Of a stretch of DNA of 64,000 bases, positions 19,742-27,648 are shown one piece after another. The stretch is from Solibacillus sp. R5-41 (lineage in GTDB: Bacteria; Bacillota; Bacilli; Bacillales_A; Planococcaceae): NCBI RefSeq assembly GCF_002736105.1, contig NZ_CP024123.1, forward strand, positions 3,030,001 to 3,094,000, read 5' to 3'. Both the position numbers and the translations under genes were made by a program. How positions within the stretch are numbered: the first letter of the stretch is position 1; each line of letters begins with the position of its first letter. Below the pieces are notes generated by a model. That model was not told where the DNA came from, did not search any database, and worked only from the letters and a program-made list of their open reading frames with translations.

Positions 19742-20138
19742 TCAGTCGCACCTCCAACAATCGGTGTTTGATTTTAAAGTGGGTCTTTGATTCTCGATTT
19801 TGAGAACGCAGCCATTTCAATCCACTGTTCGTCAGTTGATAGTATTTCCCCCCTGTGTCATCCCACTGTGAGATAATGCGTCCCTTATTTTCTTGCTCAT
19901 GTAAAATCGAATAAATAATGCCTTCATTATTAAAAATCTCCCGTACACCTCGTGCATGTAAAAGCTGTGCTAATTCAATTCCAGATTTTTTATCCACGAG
20001 CAGTGACAAAATATGTTGTTCTACTTGTGATTCATTCAACTGTTGCTGTACACGTTCTCGGTGAGTAGCTGTAAATTCTACCTGGGAAAAAATAGATTCA
20101 TTCATCGCTTTTTTTAAGTTTTTTAATCGGTCATCCAT
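19728..20138 (-). CDS. PadR-like winged-helix regulator with N-terminal extension
   Basis: 136 aa. Residues about 38-115 form a PadR-type winged helix (VEQHILSLLVDKKSGIEL, then GIIYSILHEQENKG and YYQLTNSGLKWL). The first ~35 residues are an extra charged helix absent from ordinary PadR proteins. GGAGGGTG supports the ATG at 20138. The gene overlaps the sigma gene upstream by 8 nt and the FtsW-like gene downstream. It could be a classical PadR partner of the HAAS-like domain, or act on the sigma factor. Confidence 0.75.
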   Translation of the reverse strand: MDDRLKNLKKAMNESIFSQVEFTATHRERVQQQLNESQVEQHILSLLVDKKSGIELAQLLHARGVREIFNNEGIIYSILHEQENKGRIISQWDDTGGKYYQLTNSGLKWLRSQNRESKTHFKIKHRLLEVRLNEHF

Positions 20139-20676
20139 TGAACTCACCCTCCAACTGTTTCTTTAGTAGTCGTTTGCCTTTACGCAATCTAGTTTTGATG
20201 GTATTCTCATTCACTTGTAAAACGTCGGCGATTTCCTTCATCGTTTGCTCCTCGTAATAACATAAATAAATGACTTCCCGGTACTTGATCGGTAATTGCA
20301 TGACAGCATTGACGAGCGCATAATCTTCATCTCGTTGTATAACGATCGTTTCCACCGTTTGATGGCTCGTCTGTTCCTGTAAATAAGTTTGTTCAATTAA
20401 ATCAACTTTTTTGAAATACCAGCATTTTAAATAATCCTTCGTATGATTAATTGCGATACGCCAAAGCCATGTTTTTATCGAAGATTGCTGCTGAAAGGTC
20501 GGAAGTGCTTTGTAGCATTTTATAAAAATTTCCTGTGTTAAATCTTCGGCGATTGTCACGTTATGTACGTATTGCACAACAAGTTGCAATACATCTTGAC
20601 CATATGTGTTCATTAATTCATCGATGATTTCTTCATTCGTTTGTGTTGTTGTCGTTTGCATTAGGTAGCTATCCAT
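20131..20676 (-). CDS. ECF-type RNA polymerase sigma factor
   Basis: 181 aa with region 2 (DLTQEIFIKCYKALPTF and SIKTWLWRIAINHTKDYL) and region 4 (LPIKYREVIYLCYYEEQT, then EIADVLQVNENTIKTRLRKG). No domain 3, as expected for ECF factors. An AAAGGAGG site supports the ATG at 20676. An ECF-like promoter just upstream suggests autoregulation. No ordinary transmembrane anti-sigma gene follows; the PadR-like and HAAS-FtsW genes take that position. Confidence 0.88.
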   Translation of the reverse strand: MDSYLMQTTTTQTNEEIIDELMNTYGQDVLQLVVQYVHNVTIAEDLTQEIFIKCYKALPTFQQQSSIKTWLWRIAINHTKDYLKCWYFKKVDLIEQTYLQEQTSHQTVETIVIQRDEDYALVNAVMQLPIKYREVIYLCYYEEQTMKEIADVLQVNENTIKTRLRKGKRLLKKQLEGEFNG

Positions 20677-20701
20677 TGTTTTCCTCCTTTCCTGTAAATT
20701 A

Positions 20702-20729
20702 GACGAGGCATGTTCACGAATAGTTTTCA
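20702..20729 (-). promoter_or_regulatory. Candidate autoregulated ECF promoter
   Basis: TGAAAAC, 17-nt spacer, then CGTC on the minus strand, close to the TGAAAC/CGTC type used by extracytoplasmic sigma factors. Transcription would begin a short distance before the sigma ribosome site. Confidence 0.5.
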
Positions 20730-20738
20730 TGTCACACA

Positions 20739-20776
20739 AAAAAGGTTGCTTCCTTGGTATGAGGATGCAACCTTTT
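20739..20776 (-). terminator. Terminator after the DCC-family gene
   Basis: Stem AAAAGGTTGC/GCAACCTTTT with a T run on the minus strand. It separates pheA-DCC from the sigma operon. Confidence 0.85.
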
Positions 20777-20780
20777 CACT

Positions 20781-21170
20781 TTATAAGAAGCGTTTTCTCT
20801 GTTCATTCGTTGGCAAGAGACACGCTTCTTTTTTTCCAAACCATTTGTATCGATTATTGGCCAGTATATTATACGCACGATTACGAATCGCTGGTGGTAT
20901 CAACATTGCGCCATAACACCATTTCCACAAGCCGTCTAAGTTTTTGGCGATTTTTAAAGCAGCTGTGGATTGGATATACGCCTTCCCTTGATCAATAAGC
21001 ACTAAACTATTGGTCGCTGGTGGAATGTCGTATTGCTTTAATAAGGATTGCCCGATTTCACTTTGTAACGAGGCAAATTGAAAATAGCCTTGCGCATCAT
21101 GTTTTAAAATAAACTGGACGCTTGCATCACAAACATTACATTCACCATCAAAAAGCACAATGCTTTTCAA
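20781..21170 (-). CDS. DCC-family (DUF393, YuxK-like) thiol protein
   Basis: About 129 aa. The defining motif VLFDGECNVCDASVQFIL lies at the N-terminus; the CxxC-like pair suggests redox chemistry, unproven for most members. GAGGTG followed by AAAAAA supports the TTG at 21170; an ATG at 21197 inside the pheA end is an alternative. It follows pheA closely and may be co-transcribed. Confidence 0.8.
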   Translation of the reverse strand: MKSIVLFDGECNVCDASVQFILKHDAQGYFQFASLQSEIGQSLLKQYDIPPATNSLVLIDQGKAYIQSTAALKIAKNLDGLWKWCYGAMLIPPAIRNRAYNILANNRYKWFGKKEACLLPTNEQRKRFL

Positions 21171-21180
21171 TTTTTTCACC

Positions 21181-22053
21181 TCATTCCGGTGTAGCATAAG
21201 TGAAGTATGTACCGAGCGATTTCACCTCGCAACCGAGCGCATGAAGCTCCTCGACTGCACCCTTCATCATTGGTTCCTCTTCATCTGCTAGTATATCAAT
21301 AATGAAGAAATAATTCCCTAGACCTGTCTTTAAAGGACGTGATTCAATTTTACTTAAATTGAGTTTGCGCCATGCAAAAACGGATAATACTTGATGCAAT
21401 GCCCCAGAAATATCTGTCGGCAATGTTACCATAAATGACGTTTTTGGCTGCGCTTGCAACGGGACAATGGCGTGTCTTGTATTTTGCTTTGACAGGACAA
21501 AAAATCGTGTATGGTTAAAATGAAAATCATGAATATTTTTTTGGACGATATGTAATCCATATTTTTCTGCAGCAGATTCATTGGCAATCGCCGCAATACA
21601 ACGGTCCTCTGTTTGAGAAACAAGTGCTGCTGCCGCCGCTGTTGAAGAATACGGTGTTTGTTCAACGAGTGCATGATTATAATATAAATACTTATGACAT
21701 TGCGCGAGTGCATGTGGATGCGAATAAATTTCTTCTAGCGCTTTCCAATCTCCTGCATATTTTTTATTAACAAGTAAATGCTGCTGAATTTTTGACATGA
21801 CCTCTGCGGTTACATACAAACTAGCCTCGTGAAATAAATAGTCAACCGTTAAAGGAACAGAGCCTTCTAACGCATTTTCCACTGGTACAACAGCTAAATC
21901 TACTTTCCCTTCTGTAACAGCTTCAATACAGTCCGGAATCGATGCATAAGGTATATGCCATTCATTCGGGAATAAACCTTTCGTTGCCAAATAGGTAAAG
22001 GATGCTTCTGGACCTAAATAAGCAATGCGTTTTCCCCAATTTTGTTCTGACAT
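21181..22053 (-). CDS. pheA: Prephenate dehydratase
   Basis: 290 aa. Converts prephenate to phenylpyruvate in phenylalanine synthesis. The catalytic domain begins AYLGPEASFTYLATKG and includes VVPVENALEGSV and the YSSTAAAAALVS region. A C-terminal ACT domain carries LSKIESRPLKTGLGNYFF, the phenylalanine-binding ESRP motif, so end-product inhibition is expected. GGAGGG precedes the ATG. pheB and obg lie upstream; a family 3 repeat separates pheB from pheA. Confidence 0.96.
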   Translation of the reverse strand: MSEQNWGKRIAYLGPEASFTYLATKGLFPNEWHIPYASIPDCIEAVTEGKVDLAVVPVENALEGSVPLTVDYLFHEASLYVTAEVMSKIQQHLLVNKKYAGDWKALEEIYSHPHALAQCHKYLYYNHALVEQTPYSSTAAAAALVSQTEDRCIAAIANESAAEKYGLHIVQKNIHDFHFNHTRFFVLSKQNTRHAIVPLQAQPKTSFMVTLPTDISGALHQVLSVFAWRKLNLSKIESRPLKTGLGNYFFIIDILADEEEPMMKGAVEELHALGCEVKSLGTYFTYATPE

Positions 22054-22120
22054 GTTGGACCCTCCTTTTATATATAAGTTGAATTAAAGAATTCCTCCTG
22101 TTAGATATTTTTCATAACAG

Positions 22121-22268
22121 GGGGATTGATTTCCATTCCGGTCCGGACGCTTTCCGCGGGCACGGCTCCAACTAACTTGCTTCGAGATGCATCTCGAAAC
22201 AAGTGGATTTTCCGCCCGTGCTGTTCCCGCTGGAGTCGCCTCCCCTTCATTCCAATCAACTTGCATTC
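22121..22268 (-). repeat. Family 3 Bacillaceae-type long palindromic repeat, copy 1
   Basis: About 148 nt aligning as the reverse complement of 62188-62314. Shared arms include CAATCAAC, GGCGACTCC, CGGGAACAGCACG, CCGCGGAAAGCG and GGAAATC. The central hairpin here is CTTGTTTCGAGATGCATCTC and its complement, different from the other copy. It lies between pheB and pheA. Confidence 0.85.
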
Positions 22269-22377
22269 TTTTAAAATGTTGTCAGATAAACTAGTGGAGT
22301 TTTTCCCCATTAAAAAGCAGGATTCATATGTTCAGGTTATACAGTTCTAAATTTTCAGTATTCTTTACCTAAATAAG

Positions 22378-22401
22378 AAAGGGCGTAACATGACGCCCTT
22401 C
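22378..22401 (-). terminator. Terminator after pheB
   Basis: Stem AAGGGCGT/ACGCCCTT with TTCTTATTT on the minus strand. Confidence 0.75.
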
Positions 22402-22466
22402 TCTTAATTCGTGAATATAGAAAGTACATGAACACATGGTTTTAGCATGTGTTCTGCCTTTCTTCA

Positions 22467-22922
22467 TTATAGTGCACCTGAGCTAATCACTTCAGCAGAC
22501 TCGATAAATTCAAGTTGCTTTAAGCTACGAACGAGGTCATCTAACTCATAGGACATGCTTGTCACATCCAATGAAAGTGTTACATTGGCACGGCCTTGAA
22601 TCGGAATTGTTTGATGAATCGTCAACACATTACAATGTGCCTCTGAAACCGTTTCAAGTAATTTCGCAAGCGTGCCTTTACGGTCTTGTAGCTGAATAAA
22701 GATTGTTAAAATTCGTTCCTGAACAATCGAGTGAAAAGGAAAAACGGCATCACGATACTTATAAAAAGCGCTTCGAGACAAATCGACCTCTTTTACAGCA
22801 TCCCAGATGGAAGCAACCGTGCCATTTTGCAACAGCTGTTTCGCCTCTAAAGTTTTTTGCATCGCGTCAGTTAATACGTCTTCACGCACTAAATAATATC
22901 GTTGATTTGCAACGTTTTTCAT
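22467..22922 (-). CDS. pheB: ACT-domain protein PheB
   Basis: 151 aa. An N-terminal helical segment (YYLVREDVLTDAMQKTLEAK) with an HTH-like part (VKEVDLSRSAFYKYRDAVF) and a C-terminal ACT domain (LQDRKGTLAKLLETVSEA). Length and position after obg match the B. subtilis PheB family, a small ACT regulator of uncertain biochemical role. It lies 17 nt downstream of obg. Confidence 0.85.
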   Translation of the reverse strand: MKNVANQRYYLVREDVLTDAMQKTLEAKQLLQNGTVASIWDAVKEVDLSRSAFYKYRDAVFPFHSIVQERILTIFIQLQDRKGTLAKLLETVSEAHCNVLTIHQTIPIQGRANVTLSLDVTSMSYELDDLVRSLKQLEFIESAEVISSGAL

Positions 22923-22939
22923 AGTTTTCCCCCTAATTC

Positions 22940-24229
22940 TTAATCGACAAAGTCAAATTCAAATTCCATTAAACGTACTGTATTACCGTTTTCTGCGCCA
23001 CGTTTACGTAACTCTTCGTCAACACCCATCGCACGTAACTGACGAGCAAATCGACGAATTCCATCTTCACGACTAAAGTCTGTCATTTTAAATAGACGTT
23101 CAATTGTATATCCAGAAAGGACAAATGCACCATCATCGTCACGTGTAATTTCGAAGTCTCCACCTGATCCTTCATGCTTATAAAGCACCGTTGCATCCGA
23201 TTCTTCATCTTCAATTTCATGCAGTAAAAATTCTGGTGTTACGTCGATTAAGTCAGCCGCTTCAAATAATAACGGCTTTAATCCTTGACGAGAAACCGCT
23301 GAAACTGGGAATATTTTCACATCTTCGCTAATTTTCTTCTTAAATGCTTCTAAGTTTTCTTCTGCATTTGGCATGTCCATTTTATTGGCAACGATTATTT
23401 GTGGACGTTCTAATAAGCGTAAGTTGTATTGTTCTAATTCTTTATTAATTGTGACATAGTCATCATATGGATCGCGCCCTTCCATACCAGACATATCAAT
23501 CACATGGACGATAACACGTGTGCGTTCAATATGACGAAGGAATTGCATACCTAGACCAACACCTTGGTGTGCGCCTTCGATTAATCCTGGTAAATCAGCC
23601 ATTGCAAATGAGCGACCATCATCTGTTTCAACCATCCCTAAGTTCGGTACAATTGTAGTGAAGTGGTACGCACCAATTTTTGGCTTAGCTGAAGAGACAA
23701 CCGATAATAGTGTTGATTTCCCAACCGATGGGAAGCCAACTAAACCAACGTCTGCTAATACTTTTAATTCTAAAATAACATCTAACTCTTGTCCTGGTTC
23801 ACCTTTTTCTGCTAACTCAGGTGCAGGGTTTGCAGGTGTCGCAAAACGACAGTTCCCACGACCTCCACGACCAGCCTTTGCAATAACCGCCTGTTGACCA
23901 TGCTCGACTAAGTCCGCAATGACCACTTTCGTTTCCGCGTTCATAACGACTGTACCAGGTGGCACTTTAATAATCATGTCTTTCGATTTACGACCGTGCA
24001 TCCCTTTACTCATACCGTGTTCTCCGCGCTCTGCCGCAAAGTGACGCTTATATCGGAAGTCCATTAATGTACGTAAGCCTTCTTCTACCTCAAATACTAC
24101 GTTACCACCGTGACCGCCATCTCCACCAGCTGGTCCACCATTTGGTACATATTTTTCACGACGGAATGCAACCATTCCATCTCCGCCGTCTCCACCTCTA
24201 ACATAAACCTTTACGTGATCGACAAACAT
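22940..24229 (-). CDS. obg: Obg-family GTPase
   Basis: 429 aa. Glycine-rich Obg domain (residues 1-158: [30 protein letters not shown]), G domain ([14 protein letters not shown], then [18 protein letters not shown] and SAVS) and a C-terminal OCT domain. Essential GTPase in ribosome assembly, stress signalling and sporulation entry. It follows spo0B by 5 nt, the classical spo0B-obg operon. Confidence 0.97.
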   Translation of the reverse strand: MFVDHVKVYVRGGDGGDGMVAFRREKYVPNGGPAGGDGGHGGNVVFEVEEGLRTLMDFRYKRHFAAERGEHGMSKGMHGRKSKDMIIKVPPGTVVMNAETKVVIADLVEHGQQAVIAKAGRGGRGNCRFATPANPAPELAEKGEPGQELDVILELKVLADVGLVGFPSVGKSTLLSVVSSAKPKIGAYHFTTIVPNLGMVETDDGRSFAMADLPGLIEGAHQGVGLGMQFLRHIERTRVIVHVIDMSGMEGRDPYDDYVTINKELEQYNLRLLERPQIIVANKMDMPNAEENLEAFKKKISEDVKIFPVSAVSRQGLKPLLFEAADLIDVTPEFLLHEIEDEESDATVLYKHEGSGGDFEITRDDDGAFVLSGYTIERLFKMTDFSREDGIRRFARQLRAMGVDEELRKRGAENGNTVRLMEFEFDFVD

Positions 24230-24234
24230 TTATT

Positions 24235-24768
24235 TCACTCCTCATATATGCTCAAAACATATTTCCACGATGTATCCGTTTGTTCATATGTTTTCACATT
24301 TAAAATATTCTGTTCTGTATGGAATAGCGCATGCTGCCACTTGCCCGTCAAATGAAATGTAATATGACATTGTTTTTCATTTGATTCGATGCTTAATTGT
24401 AGCTGCTGCTGTTCATACGGATCTAAACTTTCATATACATGAATAATTGTATTTTCCAAGTATTGAACGATTGCTTCATCGTACTTGCTATTTACTTGTG
24501 CCGCTACATGACTAGACAGGCACATTTGTATGGCAGGATAACACCAACTAACGGTTTGAAGCCATTCTACGGTTTTCGGTAACTTGAGTTGATTAATGTT
24601 AGAAAGCATTTTACAATGTTCAGATAATTGTGCAATAGTTTCTTTCGCTTCATTTACTCGCTGTAAATCTAAATTCATTTGAATTAAATGAAGATGGTTT
24701 AAAAAATCATGATTTGCAAAACGCAATGCTTCATTTACTGTTAAAGATTTTACGGTCACTTTTTTCAC
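24235..24768 (-). CDS. spo0B: Sporulation phosphotransferase Spo0B
   Basis: 177 aa. The phosphoacceptor His lies in ALRFANHDFLNHLHLI near residue 20, in the four-helix dimerisation region. The C-terminal domain is a degenerate ATPase-like fold. It moves phosphate from Spo0F to Spo0A in the sporulation phosphorelay. The frame starts with GTG at 24768; a second GTG at 24759 has a better spaced CGGAGTG site and may be the true start. Confidence 0.88.
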   Translation of the reverse strand: MKKVTVKSLTVNEALRFANHDFLNHLHLIQMNLDLQRVNEAKETIAQLSEHCKMLSNINQLKLPKTVEWLQTVSWCYPAIQMCLSSHVAAQVNSKYDEAIVQYLENTIIHVYESLDPYEQQQLQLSIESNEKQCHITFHLTGKWQHALFHTEQNILNVKTYEQTDTSWKYVLSIYEE

Positions 24769-24901
24769 TCCGTTTACAGTTTCGTTATTAGTATAGCAAG
24801 TTTGTCGACATTTTTCCTAAAAAAACAATAACAATGTCTTTGTCCTCGTTCTACGCAAAATACTTTAGGAAAATTTCAATTATCCATTCATTAGAAAAAT
24901 A

Positions 24902-24929
24902 CAATTCGCTCCAAATCGAGAGCGAATTG
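24902..24929 (-). other. Perfect hairpin upstream of spo0B
   Basis: Perfect inverted repeat CAATTCGCTC/GAGCGAATTG, followed by TATTTTTC on the minus strand. It could be a second terminator for the rplU-rpmA transcript. Confidence 0.5.
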
Positions 24930-24969
24930 ATTCTTGTTTCTATGCAAATAATAATACTTACTGATTTAA

Positions 24970-24999
24970 AAAAAAGGACTGCAATAAATGCAGCCCTTT
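24970..24999 (-). terminator. Terminator after rpmA
   Basis: Stem AAGGGCTGCA/TGCAGTCCTT with a long T run on the minus strand. Confidence 0.85.
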
Positions 25000-25038
25000 A
25001 ATTGGCAGATACCAAAATTAAATTTATTATCTGCATAA

Positions 25039-25072
25039 GCATGATCTCCTACTATGTTGTAGGAGGGCATGC
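25039..25072 (-). other. Strong hairpin just after rpmA
   Basis: Inverted repeat GCATG..CTCCTAC/GTAGGAG..CATGC immediately after the rpmA stop, with no T run. It could stabilise the rplU-prp-rpmA mRNA 3' end. Confidence 0.5.
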
Positions 25073-25081
25073 TAACAAGAA

Positions 25082-25378
25082 TTATGCTTCTTGAGCTGTT
25101 GGGTATACAGATACTTTTTTCTTATCGCGGCCCATGCGTTCGAATTTTACAACGCCATCAACTGTTGCGAATAGTGTATCGTCACCACCACGTCCTACGT
25201 TTGTACCTGGGTAAATTTTTGTACCGCGTTGACGGTAAAGAATTGAACCACCAGTTACGAATTGACCGTCAGCACGTTTAGCGCCTAAACGTTTTGACTC
25301 AGAGTCACGTCCGTTTTTAGTAGAACCTACACCTTTTTTAGATGCGAAGAATTGTAGATCTAAAGTTAATAATAACAT
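25082..25378 (-). CDS. rpmA: 50S ribosomal protein L27 (with cleavable N-terminus)
   Basis: 98 aa. The N-terminal extension [11 protein letters not shown] precedes [15 protein letters not shown], the conserved L27 start. In Firmicutes this extension is removed by the protease Prp, encoded just upstream. The rest ([16 protein letters not shown]) is standard L27, near the peptidyl-transferase centre. A GGAGG site precedes the ATG. Confidence 0.97.
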   Translation of the reverse strand: MLLLTLDLQFFASKKGVGSTKNGRDSESKRLGAKRADGQFVTGGSILYRQRGTKIYPGTNVGRGGDDTLFATVDGVVKFERMGRDKKKVSVYPTAQEA

Positions 25379-25391
25379 TATGTTCCACCTC

Positions 25392-25730
25392 CTAGACTAT
25401 TTTATATTTCAATTCGATAAATTCTGAATAGCTCGCCGTCATTGTATAAAACTGCGTAACCATTGTGTTCAGAATCACCTGAAGTTTGTCGTCTGTTTCA
25501 GTATCTAAGTCTGTTGGTAACGTTACCTTTAAGTAACCACCTTCTGCGCCTTGCTCAATGTCTGGTGTAATGCCTGTAAGATGTGCAATTGCATTCACTG
25601 CTCCGAAAGAAACAGCAGAAGCACCAGCACAAACTAAGTCACGTCCATAAACATCTGACAATGCATGACCTGATATTTCAAATCCATACGATTTACGATT
25701 TGCATCGCTGTTAATTGTAACTGTAATCAT
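25392..25730 (-). CDS. prp: Ribosomal-processing cysteine protease Prp
   Basis: 112 aa. Catalytic His in [15 protein letters not shown] (about residue 22) and catalytic Cys in [17 protein letters not shown] (about residue 34). It cleaves the L27 N-terminal extension. It sits between rplU and rpmA, the invariant order. GAGGTGG precedes the ATG. Confidence 0.95.
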   Translation of the reverse strand: MITVTINSDANRKSYGFEISGHALSDVYGRDLVCAGASAVSFGAVNAIAHLTGITPDIEQGAEGGYLKVTLPTDLDTETDDKLQVILNTMVTQFYTMTASYSEFIELKYKIV

Positions 25731-25751
25731 AGTCCAGCCACCTCACTTAAA

Positions 25752-26060
25752 TTAAGCGTTGATAGTTTCAACTACTAATTTAGTGTACGGTTGACGGTGA
25801 CCTTGCTTACGACGGTAGTTCTTTTTCGCTTTCATTTTGAAAACAGTAATTTTCTTTTGCTTACCTTCTTTAACAACTTTCGCTGTTACAGTAGCACCAG
25901 CAACTGTTGGAGCTCCAACTTTAACTGTTTCTCCACCTACGAATAAAACTTTGTCGAAAGTTACGATTTCGTCAGCAGCCACACCTAGTTTTTCAACATA
26001 GATTTCTTGACCTGCTTCAACTTTAATTTGTTTACCACCAGTTTCGATAATTGCGTACAT
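25752..26060 (-). CDS. rplU: 50S ribosomal protein L21
   Basis: 102 aa from the ATG at 26060, which has a GAGGAGGTG site. [18 protein letters not shown] is the standard start, and [19 protein letters not shown] near the C-terminus is the L21 signature. First gene of rplU-prp-rpmA. Confidence 0.97.
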   Translation of the reverse strand: MYAIIETGGKQIKVEAGQEIYVEKLGVAADEIVTFDKVLFVGGETVKVGAPTVAGATVTAKVVKEGKQKKITVFKMKAKKNYRRKQGHRQPYTKLVVETINA

Positions 26061-26074
26061 TCCAATGCACCTCC

Positions 26075-26200
26075 TCATATATACTAAGACTCGCCTGTTA
26101 TTACATTCAAGGTGATCGCATGCGATACTTTTGGAACCCTGTCAGCGCGGTTGTAGCGGGTGCTACAAACAATAACATTAAAATACTACCATACCAAACT
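26075..26200 (-). ncRNA. L21 leader (autoregulatory ribosomal protein leader)
   Basis: The minus-strand leader of rplU contains GCACCCGCTACAACCGCG, CTGACAGGGTTCC and ATCGCATGCGAT, resembling the Firmicute L21 leader, which is thought to let L21 control its own operon. Boundaries are approximate. Confidence 0.65.
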
Positions 26201-26202
26201 TA

Positions 26203-26814
26203 TCAAGTCAACCGCTTCATTACAAGTTTTTCAAATGCTGATCGGTATTTTCTCGTTTTCCATTCACCTATTACTTTGCTCAATAAAAAAAGACTTAGTA
26301 TCGTGAGTGAAATAGATTCTGGTAGCATGATTAATGATACTAAAACGAGCACCGTAAGTAAACCAATTGAGAGCGATAAATACGTTTCAAAAATAACCGA
26401 CTTTGGAAAATAATGCAACAAACCGTAGCAAACAATCTTCCCTCCATCTAATGGCCAAATCGGCAGTAAATTAATTGAAAGTAAAATTAATTGTGCATTT
26501 ATAAATCCTTCTCGTAAAATGGTGGGCAACGTCAATGCGATTAAAATCCCTAAAACGGTTGCAATGGGCCCTCCAAGTGCGATAATCGTTAATTTTTTGT
26601 ATGAAAGTTGATGTTCATTTTTTAATGTCATTTCTCCGCCATACGGTACAATGATACAGCGTTCTATCCGTGCGCCAACTAATTTCGCAGCAATAAAGTG
26701 ACCGAGTTCATGAAGAAATAATGACATGAGAATCACACTATACAATGCAATATTCCCTGATAGGACAAACAACAGAAGTAGCAACAAAAAAAGTGGGTGA
26801 ATAGCGATTTTCAT
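26203..26814 (-). CDS. spoIVFB: Stage IV sporulation protein FB (intramembrane metalloprotease), CBS-less
   Basis: 203 aa site-2-protease family member that activates pro-SigmaK in the mother cell. The zinc motif HELGHFIAAKLVG is near residue 35 and the second ligand motif WPLDGGKIVCY near 130. About six membrane segments fill the protein, which ends at residue 203. B. subtilis SpoIVFB is about 288 aa with a C-terminal CBS domain; here the L21 leader begins at once, so that domain is absent. It lies one nt after spoIVFA. Confidence 0.88.
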   Translation of the reverse strand: MKIAIHPLFLLLLLLFVLSGNIALYSVILMSLFLHELGHFIAAKLVGARIERCIIVPYGGEMTLKNEHQLSYKKLTIIALGGPIATVLGILIALTLPTILREGFINAQLILLSINLLPIWPLDGGKIVCYGLLHYFPKSVIFETYLSLSIGLLTVLVLVSLIMLPESISLTILSLFLLSKVIGEWKTRKYRSAFEKLVMKRLT

Positions 26815-26815
26815 A

Positions 26816-27361
26816 TTATGTATGTTGTTCTTTCAGCCACTTTGTTGTTTGTTCTAAATTATATACTTCTCCACCTTTTTCAATTTGAATATAAAGTTTC
26901 CCTTTTTCTTTTACCGCAATCACTTCTCCCTTGGAAACGGTCATATAAGGCAATACCGAAAATTGATCAACATACCCAAATGTAACTGTTGTACCATTCT
27001 CATATATAATGGAAATCGTTTTCCCGTTATATTTTGTATGTCCCGTAAAAACAATTAGTCCGTCATATAGCGCTTTCAATAACAGTGGTTCTTCATATGA
27101 CAATAAAAATCCTTCGTTATAACGTTCAATCATCGCATAAGCTAACAGCTGCTCAATCGATTCATCGGGTGTCGCATTCACTGTCACTTGTTTATCTTTT
27201 GGAAAAGCGATATCCGACAATACCGAGCGCATAACTATTAAGTCCTCAGAGCTGTATACGACCCTCTTGATTGTTCGTTTAACAGTTATGTCACCGAATG
27301 TGTTAAAACTCAGTATCGTAAAAAATAGGATACTTGCGATTACCCATTGCCACTTTTTCAA
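26816..27361 (-). CDS. spoIVFA: Stage IV sporulation protein FA
   Basis: 181 aa, shorter than B. subtilis SpoIVFA (about 264). One N-terminal membrane segment (residues 4-22), then an extracytoplasmic region ending in a degenerate M23/LytM-like domain (LIVFTGHTKYNGKTISIIY, then VTFGYVDQFSVLPY) lacking the catalytic His set. SpoIVFA holds SpoIVFB inactive until the forespore signal arrives. Identification leans on position between minD and spoIVFB. Confidence 0.8.
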   Translation of the reverse strand: MKKWQWVIASILFFTILSFNTFGDITVKRTIKRVVYSSEDLIVMRSVLSDIAFPKDKQVTVNATPDESIEQLLAYAMIERYNEGFLLSYEEPLLLKALYDGLIVFTGHTKYNGKTISIIYENGTTVTFGYVDQFSVLPYMTVSKGEVIAVKEKGKLYIQIEKGGEVYNLEQTTKWLKEQHT

Positions 27362-27611
27362 GCACTCACCCCACCTTTTTGTCTAGTATATGATTCATCC
27401 AAAAATCCGATTCATAACGAAGGGGTGAAAGGGCAAACACGATGTTGGTCACCAAGGCGTTGTCACAGGTCATCGCGATATTAGCCTTTGTTTCTTTTTT
27501 TCTGAATATTTATTGTTGTTCCTTTGTCGCTGGAGTCGGTATCAACTTGTATTGGTATATAAGTTCCACTTTCCCTATTTGTACGTTGACTTGTTTTTAT
27601 CCCAAAAAAAT

Positions 27612-27640
27612 AAAGTTGCCGATAATAATCGACAACTTTT
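27612..27640 (-). terminator. Terminator after minD
   Basis: Stem AAAGTTGTCG/CGGCAACTTT (one wobble) followed by ATTTTTTT on the minus strand. Confidence 0.8.
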
Positions 27641-27648
27641 CGCTACTC

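Noticed and set aside
22084-22350. Several short reading frames between pheB and pheA
   Set aside because: They fall within the family 3 palindromic repeat, and such frames appear on both strands as expected of a palindrome.
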